Assembly (NCBI RefSeq): GCF_024362695.1
Contig: NC_065422.1
Span: 11,903,534-11,967,533 of the forward strand
Length of the DNA stretch: 64,000 nt
Direction of reading: 5' to 3'
From: Pectinophora gossypiella
Lineage: Eukaryota; Arthropoda; Insecta; Lepidoptera; Gelechiidae
Shown here: piece after piece, positions 45,123-58,599 of the stretch
Numbering within the stretch: position 1 is the stretch's first letter
Layout: every line of letters starts with the position of its first letter
Made by a program: the position numbers and the translations under genes
The notes under the pieces: model-generated
Seen by the model: only the letters and a program-made list of their open reading frames with translations
The model's database searches: none
Told to the model about the DNA's origin: nothing

Positions 45123-45415
45123 TAACATAAACCGCCTGTATACGTCCCACTGCTAGGCACAGGCCTCCACTCAATAAACCTGTGGGGGTATGGAGCATAC
45201 TTCACCACGCCGGTCCAGTGCGGATTGGTTGTGGTGTTTTTACGGCTAATAACCGGGACCATCGGCTTAACGTGTCCTCCGAAGCACGGAATCATCTTAC
45301 TTTTTCGGACAATCAGTCCGTCAATCAGTGATTCAAGCCTGCAATGTCCTTACCATACGGAAGACAGTCTCACAAAGTGATTTAGTCCATGTCCCTATCG
45401 GGATCTAAACCTCCA
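45123..45415 (-). mobile_element. SINE-A2 (tRNA head, shared core, RTE-like tail)
   Basis: On the - strand: GATCCCGATAGGGACATGG head remnant, a core with CCGTGCTTCGGAGGACACG, GGTCCCGGTTATTAGCC, then GGAGGCCTGTGCCTAGCAG and TGGGACGTATACAGGCGG. It matches 20112-20475 and shows the uninterrupted architecture of this subtype. Confidence 0.65.
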
Positions 45416-45420
45416 AAGAA

Positions 45421-48337
45421 TCTTTATTCTCAAGAAGAATAGAAATTCACTTACTTGAGAACTTTAAAAACTAAGTATACATACGTATATGGTAAATGAT
45501 AAACAAGAGCTACAATAAACACATTTTTATTCGAGGGTATAGCTTGCATCAATTGCAGAAATAAGGATTACTTGTTATTCGACTTGTTCCCTTTGTATGT
45601 GGATCCCTTGTGTATTTTGTATATGTGTCTGTTTACTATTTTCTACGAATCGAACTCTGCAGATTTTTACTTTTTTCTCTTATATTATTGCATATTTTCG
45701 TGGAATGTTACAGTATTAAAACAGCAGATGTAACTAGTTGTTTATATATAATTAATTTAATGCCAGAGGAGCGAAATGTGCTCTACACTCGTTAAATGAA
45801 AAGAGCCCTGAGGCTATAAGAGGGACATATACGGGTAGTTTCTAATGAACTAGAACTAAATTCCGTCCAATTACCAGAGCAAATGAACTTGTTTAAGATT
45901 ACACCGGTTTTGCACGTCGGAAAATTTATCCAGCAGTGCTTGCCTTAGCAATTAATCTACCTTTAATTAATTTAGTTTACCACTACGGCCGGCCACTTCA
46001 GGACAGGAAGCATAAACACTGTCCGGTTCCGCAGCTACAACGAGCAAACCCTGGAGCGTTTGCTGTGAAAATTAATTATCTCAAAATTGTTGCTTCTGTT
46101 GTATGAGAAATTTTCAAAAATATTTACATTGCTAATAAATAAATAAACAAAGTTGAAGTTGAATTTTCAGTTTCTTAGAGAGTGATTAATTGAATTGGGT
46201 AATATAAATAGGTAGGTTTATATAAGTGTGTCAGGATCGAATTTCATAATCTCTGCTTACCCCGGTGGGAAAAAGGCGTGAGTTAATATATGTTTGTAGT
46301 TTTATAGAACATATTAAACGCAAACCGACAAACTAATATTCATTGAAGATAATTCAATAAACCACGTTTTGTGAAGAAAAAATATTACACTATGGAAAAG
46401 ATCTATGTGATAAGTTTTTGGTGACTCAGCCTTGTTGAAGATGTTATGATTTTAGAGTAAGTAGGTAAATAATTTATTTACAATCAGTATTAAAAACGTT
46501 TGTTGCCCAAATTCAAAAAAATATCGACGGTGAGTGTCAAACCTAAAAATGATGATTAGAAAATAAACAGAACATCAATCATGGTGTCATCGGCTAAAAT
46601 AACCGTCATACCCCGGTTTAGATAAAGGTGAGGACAAAGACGTTTGACACTTTCCTATTCACTCACGACGTAATGATGTTTTCATATCATTAGCCACGGG
46701 ATCTCGGGCTTAGCTTCCTCGCCTTACGGAAGTTTTAAATTTACCTTCAAGAAATTCTTAGGCGGTTTATACCCTTTTGAAATATAAAATAAGAATTTTC
46801 GACGTTATTTCGAAACGCATCCAGCTAGAAGGAGAAAGATTGCGAAATGGAAAAATGAAACGGATTTGAGCGTAAAGGGGTTCTTACTTGCTCTCTACTC
46901 TACCAAGTCAAATAGTCATAAGCAAAGCAATCCTTTCTGAGTATATCTTCGTTTGTATGCAATTTGATAAATATATTATGTCCATAATGGCCATAATTTA
47001 TTAGAAGAAATTTGGAGTCACTTTTGATGTGTGTTAAAAAAATGTAAAATGATGAACCGTATAGTGAATTTTTTCACGAGGATGCTGCCCTTCATCAGCG
47101 TGTATTCAACGGTTGCTACCGTCATGCGTCAGAGGCGTTTGAGATGCGCAGAAGTGTACAACAGCGTTGCGTATTCTTCACGGTAACTTTTGAATGTCGC
47201 TTTTAGTAACGATCAGCAAGGTGCCAATGAGTCAATTGGCTTGCACAGCCATGAAAAAAAGTGCATAGTCCTGCGATAATGATAGTCATGAATCGTTTGA
47301 AACAGACATAATGAGGCCTATGATAGTGAAATGTGGTCACCCTATCGTCATCCGTATTCCGTAGATTATTCTCTTATCCTACTTTATTAAAATAAATTAT
47401 CCACAAATATGACGAGGATATCTTATCTTGATTGGCTTTGAGTTCTGCCAGAATATACTATTTTATTTCTCTTGATATAAGTAATCTTCGATATAAGTAC
47501 ATATTCCTTGATAAATTATGAGGTGAACGCTAAGATTTTGAATGAAATATCCTTTTCTAAAGGTCATCAATTGTGCTGATTCTGATGAAATTTAATAATA
47601 ATTTAGTTTGTCCTTTTTAAAAATTGTGCTGTCCTTTACTTACGATAAGTTCAAGAAGCTAGAGTTACTTTTGATACTGGCAAACAATAGTAAAATTAAG
47701 CCCATGTCTGACAGAATCGGCACCAATACTACAATTATTTTAGACCGAATGCCAGGTATATATGTGTGTTGTTTTATTTGTTGCTTGGATTTGCCCTTCC
47801 CTTTACAAATAACAAGCGTGACTTTATGTATATCTATCGACGTAGACAATGAATCGTTGCGTGTAGCATCCTGTGCTGGCGTCAAATTGAAACCTGTCTA
47901 TTTTTAAACCATTTCGGGACGACTTTCAAAGACGAATGTTCCTTCACGACGTCTTGGCGATTGTTTTGATAAATTAGTTTCCCATTGCAGCCTCCCCGGA
48001 GGTTTTCCGTCAAGATTAGAAGGATTAATGGTCTACGAGGGTATTTGTCTTGTCCAGCCGTTCCGGGTGGCCACTCAATACTCTACCATTGATATACTTC
48101 GACGCAAATGTACCTACTATTCTATTGATTGATTTTGGGCATAACTTGTCCCGTTAGAAGATTTTCCTGTTATCCGGTGGCCGGAAAACGTTGATATTTA
48201 TTCTGTTTGGATATATAAATCGGCAGTGTTTGCCAGAAAAAAATGTTTATCAGCAAGTGGTGAATCAAACTTTTTCATCCACATTCCCGGTAGTTGCGGC
48301 TTCCAAATACATTCCACTGGACGGTACTAAAAAATAT
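45421..48337. other. Mostly unique intergenic DNA
   Basis: AT-rich with a few mixed-composition stretches (for example 47040-47350) and no shared repeats. One exon-like frame near 47592-47757 is listed separately. Confidence 0.4.
47592..47757 (+). other. Exon-like open frame, unassigned
   Basis: An acceptor-like AATAATTTAG precedes a frame that reads ...FTYDKFKKLELLLILANNSK... and ends ...RIGTNTTIILDRMPG at a GT-initial donor (CCAG|GTATAT). Composition is protein-like but I recognise no family, and no adjoining exon in the right phase was found. Confidence 0.2.
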
Positions 48338-48662
48338 CGGAGCCCTAAGATGTAATATACGATCCAGAGGACTCGATTATTCTAGCCCTAGAGGCTGCCA
48401 ATCAGCTTGCGATAACAAACACTTCAGACCCCGCCGGCGCAGTCGACGCTTTCAGCTTTTTTCCTATGTAAGTATATCGCCTACGAATAAATCGCTTATC
48501 ACTATTGACCCATCAGTGTCAATTGATTTTTTCAAATAAGCTTATTTACGACGCCCTGAGGCGAGGTTCGCGTCTAACTGGGCACCTTCTGGCCTCTTGT
48601 CTTAAATTTTGCACCAGGTAAGAACTCTGAGCGTTCTCCATTTGTCCGGCTACGTAGTTATG
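48338..48662 (-). mobile_element. D-family repeat, near-complete
   Basis: On the - strand it starts with GTAGCCGGACAAATGGAGAA, then TTTAAGACAAGAGGCCAGAA, GTGCCCAGTTAGACGCGAAC, GCGTCGACTGCGCCGGCGGG and a GATCGTATATTACATC end. It is the longest copy and defines a unit of about 320 bases. The ORF at 48294-48539 is a by-product. Confidence 0.65.
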
Positions 48663-49550
48663 CTATCTGAAGCAAACTTACAATATGTCACGTTAAAAAA
48701 GCTTAAATAGTAGTACAAGGTCAAAAGTTTTGGCTGTATTTCAAGCTGCAAAACACAGGCCCAAACCCGACATCTGAAGCCAAACTCCACAGAATTCATG
48801 CGAACCCACACACTATATCAACGATATTAATGTATTCCGGACAACGTCTGGTATTAGGCAAATACTAAATGTCGCCCCTCTGGCTTCTAGGTCGAAATAT
48901 TTAGTTGGCCTAGTTCTAGGGTTGGTTGCAATTATGTATGATTTATAGAAGGAAGTTCTAGAGACTTATAAAATACGCTTTTTGGATATATTTTGTAAGG
49001 ACAAAATATAAAAGGATACTAGTTTGTAGTCTGGGACATCCAATTGATGTCTAGGTAGAAGTTTACAGAGAACTTTCAAAGGCAAAAAGATGAAACCTTG
49101 CATTCAGCTGTTTATCTTTCCGCGGATTTCATATCTAAAAACCGGTAGAGGGACTCTGTCCTTTATGACATGATAGGCATGAGCTGATCACCTGTCACCA
49201 TATGGGTCATAATTGACAACATATCAAATAATAATATAAAATTTCAAACACCGTTTGGAGGATTTGTCTTTCTGGACACAATATTTTTTTTGTTTTTTTT
49301 TTTATCCATTAAAATAAGAGATATTTAAAAAAAATCTAAGTTACCTAAAACAGAACCGTAAGAATAGTACCTTGTCACAGTGAACCGACTAACACAGAAC
49401 AGTCAAGTACTTAACAAAGTTCCTTGCCTTGATGGTAAAAAAAAAATATCTGTCACTATTATGACAATGTACAAATTACGCTACTAAACTCGCAATTGTA
49501 TTGGATATTCATTGACAATAGTAAGCTCGATATGTATTCACAGAATATTC

Positions 49551-49642
49551 CGGATCTATTGCACGAAGATTTGTGGGTACCGAACAATTTGTATCAATAT
49601 TGGAATCCGGTCAATATCAGTGAGGCTAGCGCTACTACAGGT
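49551..49642 (+). other. Exon-like open frame, unassigned
   Basis: ATGTATTCACAG precedes and CTACAG|GTGAAT follows a 92-base stretch. In one frame it reads NIPDLLHEDLWVPNNLYQY then WNPVNISEASATTG. A second frame is also open. It could be a short coding exon of an unrecognised gene; the phase does not fit the 47.7 kb candidate. Confidence 0.2.
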
Positions 49643-49767
49643 GAATACATTGAATTTCATTATTCCTTGCACTTTCATCTTTAACCTCTTCTTCTTGTAT
49701 TAATCTTATTATCCCTTTATACTTACATCTCAGAACGTAAACTTTCTGATTTATTTTAAATACTTCA

Positions 49768-50087
49768 CGACCTCCGTGGTCCAGTGGTTGAGCGTTGGGC
49801 TCATGATCCGGAGGGCCTGAGTTCGATTCCCGGTGGAGAAATATCAAAAAAATTACTTTGTGGTCCCTACTTTAGTTAGGCATTACAGGCTGATCACCTG
49901 ATTGGCCGAAAGTAAGATGATCCGTGCTTCGGAAGGCACGTTAAGCCGTTGGTCCCAGTTACTACTTACTGATGTAAGTAAGTAGTCGGTACATGAGCCA
50001 TGTCAGGGGCCTATAGCGGATCAATAGTAACCCTGACACCAGGGTTGATGAGGTTGGTACTCCGCCTCACAACCCACACGATAGAAG
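49768..50087 (+). mobile_element. SINE-A, 8-bp TSD
   Basis: Box A TGGTCCAGTGG, box B GAGTTCGATTCCCGG, core CCGTGCTTCGGAAGGCACG and tail CACACGATAGAAG. AATACTTC is duplicated at 49760-49767 and 50088-50095. Confidence 0.87.
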
Positions 50088-50099
50088 AATACTTCGTGC

Positions 50100-51655
50100 T
50101 TTTGAGTGAATAGTATAAATAATAAAAAGTAAGTAATTCATCCCTCGGTGGGTGTATTTTGCAGCCAGTTTACAATCGAAGTCTAAAGAAGGATATGTTG
50201 TATCATTTTGGCCCATCACTTAGAACGATCCAATATATTGGCATAATCCTTCTGTTTGTTTTTACGATATGCTCTGGAAAATAAGGAAGCTAAACATGTA
50301 ATGTTAAAGTATGAAGGAATAATGATGACAATTTCAAATGTACCTTCGTAATATAAATGAATAATAATATGAAAGAGTATATAATGAAAGCATTTGAACA
50401 AAGTCAATTTAACCGAATGCCAAAGCGGACTTACACTTGATCGAACTAACCAAATACTTAGATGCTACAAATTAAGCTGCAAGACGGAACGTCGTTAGCA
50501 TTGCTACGAATTGTTAGACCTCTATCAATTATCGAATTGAAGGCATACAAGAGCAGAGTCGATAAGTTTGTTTCGAATTGTCAGTATCGATAACTTATTA
50601 AGTGATGAAACACCTTAACAGCGTTGTTCGTGAGTCCATGAAAGTAGATGATTGCTCGTTGAAATATGAAACTTGATGATTTTTACCGAAATAAGATCGA
50701 AAGAGTTTTTTGGAACTAATACTTAAATGAGATGATATACTTTGTTTTTTAAAAGATGTCACAGAATGAGCTTTTGGCAGAAAGCAGTAGAAAACACTAC
50801 ATCGAGAAAAGCGTGACATTTAGTACAAAGTACCTAATAGATTAACTCAGTACTTGTAGAAATATGATAATTTGTGAAAAAAATCGCCATTTTTATTGTC
50901 ACAAGTAATGTAACAAAAGAGTTTGTTGATGTTTGAACTACTTATCCGGCCAACGAGACTGATAAACTACTTGTACAGACCACGGGTAGTACTTGGTATA
51001 GCCATTTGAAACCAGGATCTTGTAGCTTAATTTATAGTGCTTGTCAGTTGCCATCAATCTAGCAAATTAAAGCTACCTCGAGCACTTCAACATTCTTAGT
51101 ACCTTCTACATTACTAATAGCGTAAATGTTGAAAAAGATGCAATTCCTCTGTTAGTTTTTATAACATACCCAGGAAGACAAGCAGCTGCATGATTTGTTT
51201 GTTTTCCATTCACTCCCAGTTCAGTAAATTAACCGGACAAATATTTCTGGGTATTACTCTGTTCTCTGTTAGTCTGTTCACTGTGACAAGGTACTATATC
51301 TTACGGTTGTTTGACGTCAGATTGACCAAAAGCGAATTGGTCAGAAAAGCTCTAACTCGTCTTCCATAATTCATTGCGTCCTAAAACTGTCTTGTTTTCA
51401 AATAGTCGGGATAAATCAAGATTTCTCCCGGCGTAAAACACTAGGGGAGACGAATTGACATTGGTCATGATTTAAGCGCATTATACCTCTACACTGAGAC
51501 GTCATCGCGAGCATTCCGCGGGCAGAACTATTGGAATGTACAATTTTTTTATGCGTCCTTTCATACACAGAAATCGGGTGATGCGCAGCACGGTTTCATG
51601 CAAACCCCTGCTTCCGCCAATCAAACATTTTTTGTCGTAACTTATATCAGGTTTC
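50100..51655. other. Intergenic, no gene seen
   Basis: Unique AT-rich DNA with only short frames and no repeats shared within the window. Confidence 0.45.
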
Positions 51656-51659
51656 ATTC

Positions 51660-51945
51660 AGGTAACATTAACTGCTGGCCGGACAAAAATGAGTAGTGCT
51701 TAGGATTCACCCAGTACAAAAGTTTAAGACAACAGGCCTGAAGGTGCCCAGTTGGGTGCGAACCAGAAGGGCGTCGCCAAAAGGTTTAGTCGTATATTTA
51801 AAATTTATACTGGGCATCGGCCCAGTAGAGTCGATTAATTATCGCTAACACTTTATCGCTACTGAACAAGACGAATCTCGTCGACCACGCTGACTACGTC
51901 GGTATCGGGGTCCTGAAGTTTTTCACGGTACTTACCGCACCTGTA
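51660..51945 (+). mobile_element. D-family repeat
   Basis: CATTAACTGCTGGCCGGACA, GTTTAAGACAACAGGCCTGA, GGTGCCCAGTTGGGTGCGAA, ATCTCGTCGACCACGCTGAC and GGTATCGGGGTCCTGAAG. An extra ~60-bp segment (GTATATTTAAAATTTATACT) sits in the middle compared with 30722-30967. Confidence 0.65.
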
Positions 51946-51949
51946 GACT

Positions 51950-53034
51950 ATAAATTATAGCGTGGACACGTAATAAAAGTCATGCTAATTTATATTGTCT
52001 AACTTGGAATTTATTTTCATTATTCCACTACATTTACATATTTACAGCTTACGCAAAATGATACGAATAATGTCACACTCTAACAGATTGGTTTCTGCAT
52101 TATGGGTCCTTCACGAATTCGCAATGGAGCAGTTCTCGGACGTTCACCTCTTAAGGTTGTCGTAAAAGTCGAGGTCATGCCCTCTCCAACATGATGGACT
52201 ATCTAATACAGATGAAAGGTTGATAAGCAGTCACCACAGTAAACGGTTTACCATAATATTTACCTTATGGCTTACCCTTAGAGAGGTTGTAATTTGCCTT
52301 CTGATGGGAAGGTTTCAATCCTGTACTTATGTATATCGATTACTTACGTGAACGACAGCATTTAACTTTTTAATTATACCCACAAAATACCATTCCAAAA
52401 CTAGTCTTAGCCGGTTAACTTGAATGGAAATCGAAGTTTTGAAGCCGATAACTTAAAACCAAGGAAATATTTGAATCAAATAAAATAATACCGTTGTATT
52501 TCCGAATAAGTTTCCTGGAAACAAATGATGCATAAATTTTTAGGCCACGAGAAACTTGAAGTAAAAGCAATCGGCGTTCTCGTGCAGTTACTTGAGAAAA
52601 CGTATTCAGTTTTTTTTTATTTGGGAAATAGGATCTGTGGTGTTCTGTATAAACTTGTGAATATTACCAGAGAAAATAACACAATTGGTTGATTTAATTA
52701 TTATTATTGCGTATGGCAGACAAATATCCTGCTTGGATGAAATATCCAGCTTAAGCTGTTGATTTAATCTAACTACAACTAACGGTTAGACATACAAAGA
52801 CATCTGCCTGCACATGTGAATGAAGTGAGTAGGCGTATACATTTTCCATTCCATTTTCTTAAGCCTCTTCAGTATTTTTTGCCGTTTAAGTCCAAAATAA
52901 TACTTTCTCAGTCTCTTTTGCTTCCCATTCTCGATTATGCTGACGTTTGCTGCCTGGATGCGACTGAAGAGTTTTTTTTTTAGAGATATGCTTACCTTTT
53001 GATGTAATATGTTTTTTCATTGTTTTTATGTCAT
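51950..53034. other. Intergenic, no gene seen
   Basis: AT-rich, with no convincing frame, RNA or repeat. Confidence 0.45.
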
Positions 53035-53036
53035 CA

Positions 53037-53168
53037 TGATCAGCCTGTAATGTCCTGACTAAGCTAGGGATAACAAAGTTATTTTTGTGATAAGTCCCCA
53101 CCGGGATTCGAACTCGGGGCCTCCGGGCGGTGAGTCCAACGCTCAAGCACTGGACCACAGAGGCCGTT
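53037..53168 (-). mobile_element. SINE-A head fragment
   Basis: On the - strand: GGCCTCTGTGGTCCAGTGC head, box B-like GAGTTCGAATCCCGG, then ATCACAAAAATAACTTTGTT. It breaks off at GGACATTACAGGCTGATCA. Only the 5' third is present. Confidence 0.7.
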
Positions 53169-53174
53169 ATAGAC

Positions 53175-56100
53175 AAAGCTCAAAATACTGTTGGTATTCA
53201 AAATACAAACTTGATAAAAGACTTATTAATTAACGTGTTTCGATGAACCTAAATAACCATAATACCTAAGATATAGAAGATTTAGACACAGATGAAATAT
53301 TATATTCAGTTACAAATTCAATACCGTTCTACACTACAAACTATCCTCTGCCCACGGATCTCTAATCCTGTCTCGATAAAAGTTGGGTACCATTTCCTTA
53401 TTTTCCTTACTTTATAAGCAGCGTATTACCCCACGGTGTCGACACTTCCCACAAAGTAATGAAACGGAACTTCGTGAAGGCAAAACAAATAAAAGATTTA
53501 ATAAACAGTAATGAAAAGTCAGAGAACTTAACAAAATTGCTACTGGCACCTCGTATAATTTTAGTATAAACGTTTTATTCTAAGTGTCATAACGATGCTG
53601 TTAATGCGTTCGCTGAGAAATTAATTGAATGTAAAAACGTGGTAGATGTTCTTACGATCTTAATGTCGTTCGAGACCGCGGCTAATGGTTTGTTACGAGT
53701 GTAGAGTAATAAAGGAATGAAATACAATAAAATGAAAAACAGCTCACATAACATAAGACAGAAATCCTTTTAGTCAAGCAAGCTGTATAAATATTGGCTT
53801 TTCATCAAGATAAAGTCCAGAAGCAAATATAACAGAATTTCTTTGTAAAAAATAGGCTTCTATTTTTCTTGTTACATCGTTTTTTTACATTAAAATAACA
53901 GGAGTGTACAAAATATTATTATGAAAAGCCAAACTGACAAAAGAGAAGCTATAACAAAAAGATATCATAAAAAAGTCACAAAATTAAAAAAGAAAATAAA
54001 AGAAGCGCGTTATTTTCTCAATTTGAAAAACAAAATTTTAAATGTATAAAACCAACACACACACTAAATAATCGACCGTTTGACACGTAACATAATTCAA
54101 TTTGAAACTTCAAAGGTCGATGACCGTACTGTGTGGAAATTTTAAGGTCGCCGAAGGGTAAGCTTAGATAGCTTATACAATACAGTTGGTAAACCACCTT
54201 CGGAACCCACCTAACAAGTAATGCGGTCACAAGTAGACTCAAAATGGTCAAGATTCAGGATTAAATCTAATAAACGGACAGCTGTGGCTAACCTCACGAA
54301 CCCAGTGTTGATTCCATGAATAACTTAATTTCAGACCTAGGTCGCAGCACAACTTAAGCGAAACCAAACTCGAGCTTGATTTCGAGATATTATCTCGCAT
54401 CTGTTGAGCAGTTATGTTGGAAGTAATGTAGATAGTCTAAACACATACACTTTGTTGAAACCATACCTGAATCTAGTATGAATGTACAGGTAAACATTTT
54501 TTTAATATTTTATCGAGAAATACGAACAAATACTTTAAATGACTTAGCATAAACATTGTGAAACTCGGCATTGGTTAGTCTTAACGCTAATTATATACAA
54601 CAGAGTAAGCAATCGTTTTAAGTTAAGTTTAAGTTGTTGTTGCAAAGGATACCTGGCTTATTAAGAAATATCTATAATCTGCAAAGCGCCACTTACAGAA
54701 GATAATAAAGGGGAAATAGCATAAAGAGGGAGAGACGTAAGTTTCCCAAAAAACCCAACATTTCCAACATAATATAGTATATAAGAATCTACAAATAAAA
54801 AGATAATAAAACATTTTCAAGCGCTGATATTATAAGTACTTTTGAATCTACATGTAGAGTAGCTACTTAAAGAGTTAGATATGTAGGGATATTATAATAA
54901 ATCTGTCGGATTATTCACTAATTTGTTCAATCATAACATGATTGCTTTTTTGATATATCCTAAACAAATAGGAACGTCTATCGCGGAAAAATGTAAACAA
55001 AATCTGAATCCTCTTTTGATGAAATCTAAATATAAACTGATCCTTTTCATAGTTCGCTTAAAATATTCGGTTTATTTACATGTAGTGCGATAAACCATTG
55101 CTCCGGGGTTTAACTGTCGTATTCACACTGCTTTACAACTTTGATTAATGATCATACAAAATCCTAAACAATTCCACTTCGCAATAAACATTCTTCCTAA
55201 TTGATATTTAATGTCTCTTTAATATGTAACGAGGAAGGGTATATTAATTACCCCAGTCTGCTACTGTATAACGGGTGTCAAGAATATTACCTTTTTTATA
55301 TCAAAAACATTAATAGTGGCCAATGAGAATAAAATTCAGCATAAATGTGAGCATTGGATGCATAGTAAGGGTTATTTTGACATAGATAACTAAAAACAGC
55401 GTATTAGATTAAACGGAGAGGTGAGGGAGACAAGGAAGATAGAAAAAGAAATCCTTATCACAATAGTGATACATAAATAAAACACCCTGGAAAGTTTTTA
55501 TCTATCTAATAAGGGAGGAATTGTGGCACAAAAGAATGTGTAGTAATTAGAATTAAGAAAGATAAACTAGAATGCTATAAAGAGAGGATTAATAACATAC
55601 GCTTTTTTGATAAGCCGAATGGTATTATAGTTTAAGGGAAAAAAAATGACAGATAGCTGTCGCTTCTGTGAAACCGTCGCTAGTCAATTTATTCAGTTAT
55701 CAAATATCTCAAAATTAACGAGGGAAATGCAAGGATAATGAATAATAAATTTATAGTCAGAGTGTACAATTTAATGAAACTGACACTAAAGCATTTTATG
55801 AAATAAATAACAAAGCGAATAATCCCGACATTATCTGCTCAGCAAATCATTATATTAGGTTCACAGACTCAAACGCATGACGTCGCAAAATTAAGACAGT
55901 CGAGACCAGACCATGACACTGCGAATTTCTTATCTATACTATTAAAGCCAAATTGTAGGAGTTTGCAAGAAATCTCTAGAAGAAGCCGCAGAAAATGAAA
56001 CCTAAGCTTTAAGTGTTTGTAAATAACTATCTGTTAATCGAATTATCATTTAGGTACAAAGGTAAATAAAATAGAAATCAGTCATTTGGTAAAATCTTAC

Positions 56101-58328
56101 TTCGCATATTCGTATTAAAATCGAGTTCTCATTCCACTTTTTAAAGTCCAGCTTTATCAAACTATTGTTTTAATGGAGAAAACGAAAGTGACGGAGATAA
56201 GGAAGATAGAAAAATAAATAGTTATTACAATAATTAGTGATATACAAATAAAACACCCTGTAAGTGTTGTGCTAAAGTTGAGCAGTAGTTGTTCTAACTG
56301 GCTTGAACGAACAATGGGCTAAAACAAACTACCTACTTACCTTAATTAGAGTACGAATGGAATTTTATTATTAAAGAGAAGATGAGCTGAATAATAATAC
56401 TGAAAATACAAAATATAGGAGATTTAAAATGATTATTATATAAAATATAATAGAAGGCGTTACGTGTAAAGTAAACGAGGTATACCTATGGATAAAATAT
56501 TGGAATATTGTATGATGTCGTCGCGCTTGTAATCTACAGTTCGTTTATACTATATACGATGTGTATTATTGTAGTTCAGGTTATATTATATTATATTTCG
56601 TACATAGACATAATTGAATTGCTTCTATATTATGAAAATGCAAAGATGTCAACCCCGTTTCGTAAAGTCTTAATTATAGAAAACAAAACTTATTTTTCAA
56701 AGAAACTCAAAAAAACTTCGAGAGATAACTTTTTGCTAAGAACTCAACATTAATCACCACTTGAAAAATAGCTCAGCGCAATATTTGACACTACCTCACC
56801 CAGGGTATTAAGTCCAATAGCGTAGGATTATCCGGCAAAAGCGAATTTACGAAGCGCAATTTCTGCTTCAGTTGCTTATTTTGACAATTCCAGTAACTCA
56901 GGTAGAATTTTGCCGGTAAATCTTCGGGAAAGCGGCGAAGCGGGAGAGCGGTCAAATATTTTGGAGCTCACCTATGTATACATGATCGTATGCACAGGGC
57001 GTGCCTTCCGCAGTTTAGGGTCGGCACACACCTTGCATTAACGTGTAACAAACATTAGTCCTTTATATTACCTTCCTTGAATCATATTGTTTATTTTGTT
57101 TGTGGGCCTGCATAATCCGAAAAGGAACTTTTTAAAATTTTAAACTTACTTCATACATTTTACTTCCTATAGTTTCACGTCTTCTAAATCATTAATAATG
57201 TATTCAGGTTACATAACATACTTGGAACCACACGGGAATAACAAGTTATTGCAATATAAAACATAATGTTTCTTCAAACAATTATATTTTCCAGAAGTTG
57301 CCCGAAACGTGTATCCTATCCTATAGTATATTAAAGACATTTTCATTTGTTTCAAGCAATGCATAGTAAGTGACGACAGACGTATTTATTTGCTACGTCG
57401 ATGTAAAATCCTTTTATAGTCCAAAGTACCTACTTCGCAAAGACAAAACGAAAGTACAAATGAATTCAAACAAATACGAATTGATATCGTCTGCATTGCA
57501 GAGGGATCCTACAGAATTACATTATTTACGTTGTAAAGTCTTTTATTAAAATGATTGGACTACCATCGCTTGCTAAATTAGAAACAAAACAAACTAATCC
57601 TGAAATAAAAGCGACTTCAATTTTGGAAGCCGTGAAGATATTTCTTATTCAATTAACTGAATTTAAAATTGATAAAAGGGCACTGGCGTCTGGTTGTGAA
57701 GAAAATAAGTTATACTAAATTCAAAAGAAAAATAGAAAATAATTAAAATATACTTAGGTTTTCGATACACAAATAAAAGGATCCGTTTCGAGATTAATGG
57801 CAAAGAAAATGTAATGAATTCCCGATGGTGAAAAGAAATATATTTTTCCACAGGCTGCCAACGGAAATCGATGATTGGTGTCTTGGGAACCGCCTAGTTG
57901 TAAACATCAATTTAGAGATTTTGATGGAGAAATATCTGACACAGACAACACGATTATTGTAACATTTACTTTGACAAATTAACATGTTTGTTTTTACAAG
58001 CATACTTATAGAACTTACAAATTGCAGCATTTTAGTTTCTTCTGTCTTTATTTTACATTTGTAGTTTTTGTTATTTGAATACAAGATATACGTATTATCA
58101 GACTGTGATACTATGTTTCATGATCATCATCAATATTCAAATGTACAGGGAAAATATTTTATGGAATCGTCTACACCATCATTTTCATTATAATTATGAA
58201 GAAGTATACTTACTACCAAATAATAGAAAATAATAATAGTAATAGAAAAAAAATTGGTATAGAAAATTTAGGGGAAGACAAGTCTGCATTATTGTAAAAT
58301 AGGAATAATAAAACTTTTCTCTCTACTT
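53175..58328. other. Long AT-rich intergenic stretch
   Basis: No supported gene. Two related ~70-bp stretches (55425-55495 and 56185-56262) share AAGGAAGATAGAAAAA and end AAATAAAACACCCTG. An F-family scrap (TAGCTGTCGCTTCTGTGAAA) lies at about 55655. The ORFs at 54018, 54629, 56508 and 57794 have low-complexity composition and no splice context. Confidence 0.4.
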
Positions 58329-58596
58329 TAATATTAAACCCAGTGTGCACTCAGCCAAAACCGGGTCTCACTTTGTGTACATACCTCTATCAAAATATTC
58401 GTCGACCTCCAAACTATGGCCCGAGGGTCACGTGAATTATGTTTATTTAGGTGTTGAGCCGTACCGCCTTCTTGATATGGCCTCTTTTCCCGCATTTTTA
58501 ATACAACCCCATGTTATAAAATTGGTAGATAATATTTTTGCAAGTGATAATAGTTATACTAGTTTCAATGGTAGGCAGAGCGCTATTAACATTTGA
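58329..58596 (+). other. Exon-like open frame, unassigned
   Basis: A frame without an ATG start reads AKTGSHFVYIPLSKYSSTSK, LWPEGHVNYVYLGVEPYRLL, DMASFPAFLIQPHVIKLVDN and on to TGA at about 58596. TTAATATTAAACCCAG at 58328-58343 could be an acceptor and CAATG|GTAGGC at about 58569 a donor. It is the most protein-like frame of the 45-64 kb stretch, but I do not know its family. Confidence 0.3.
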
Positions 58597-58599
58597 AAT

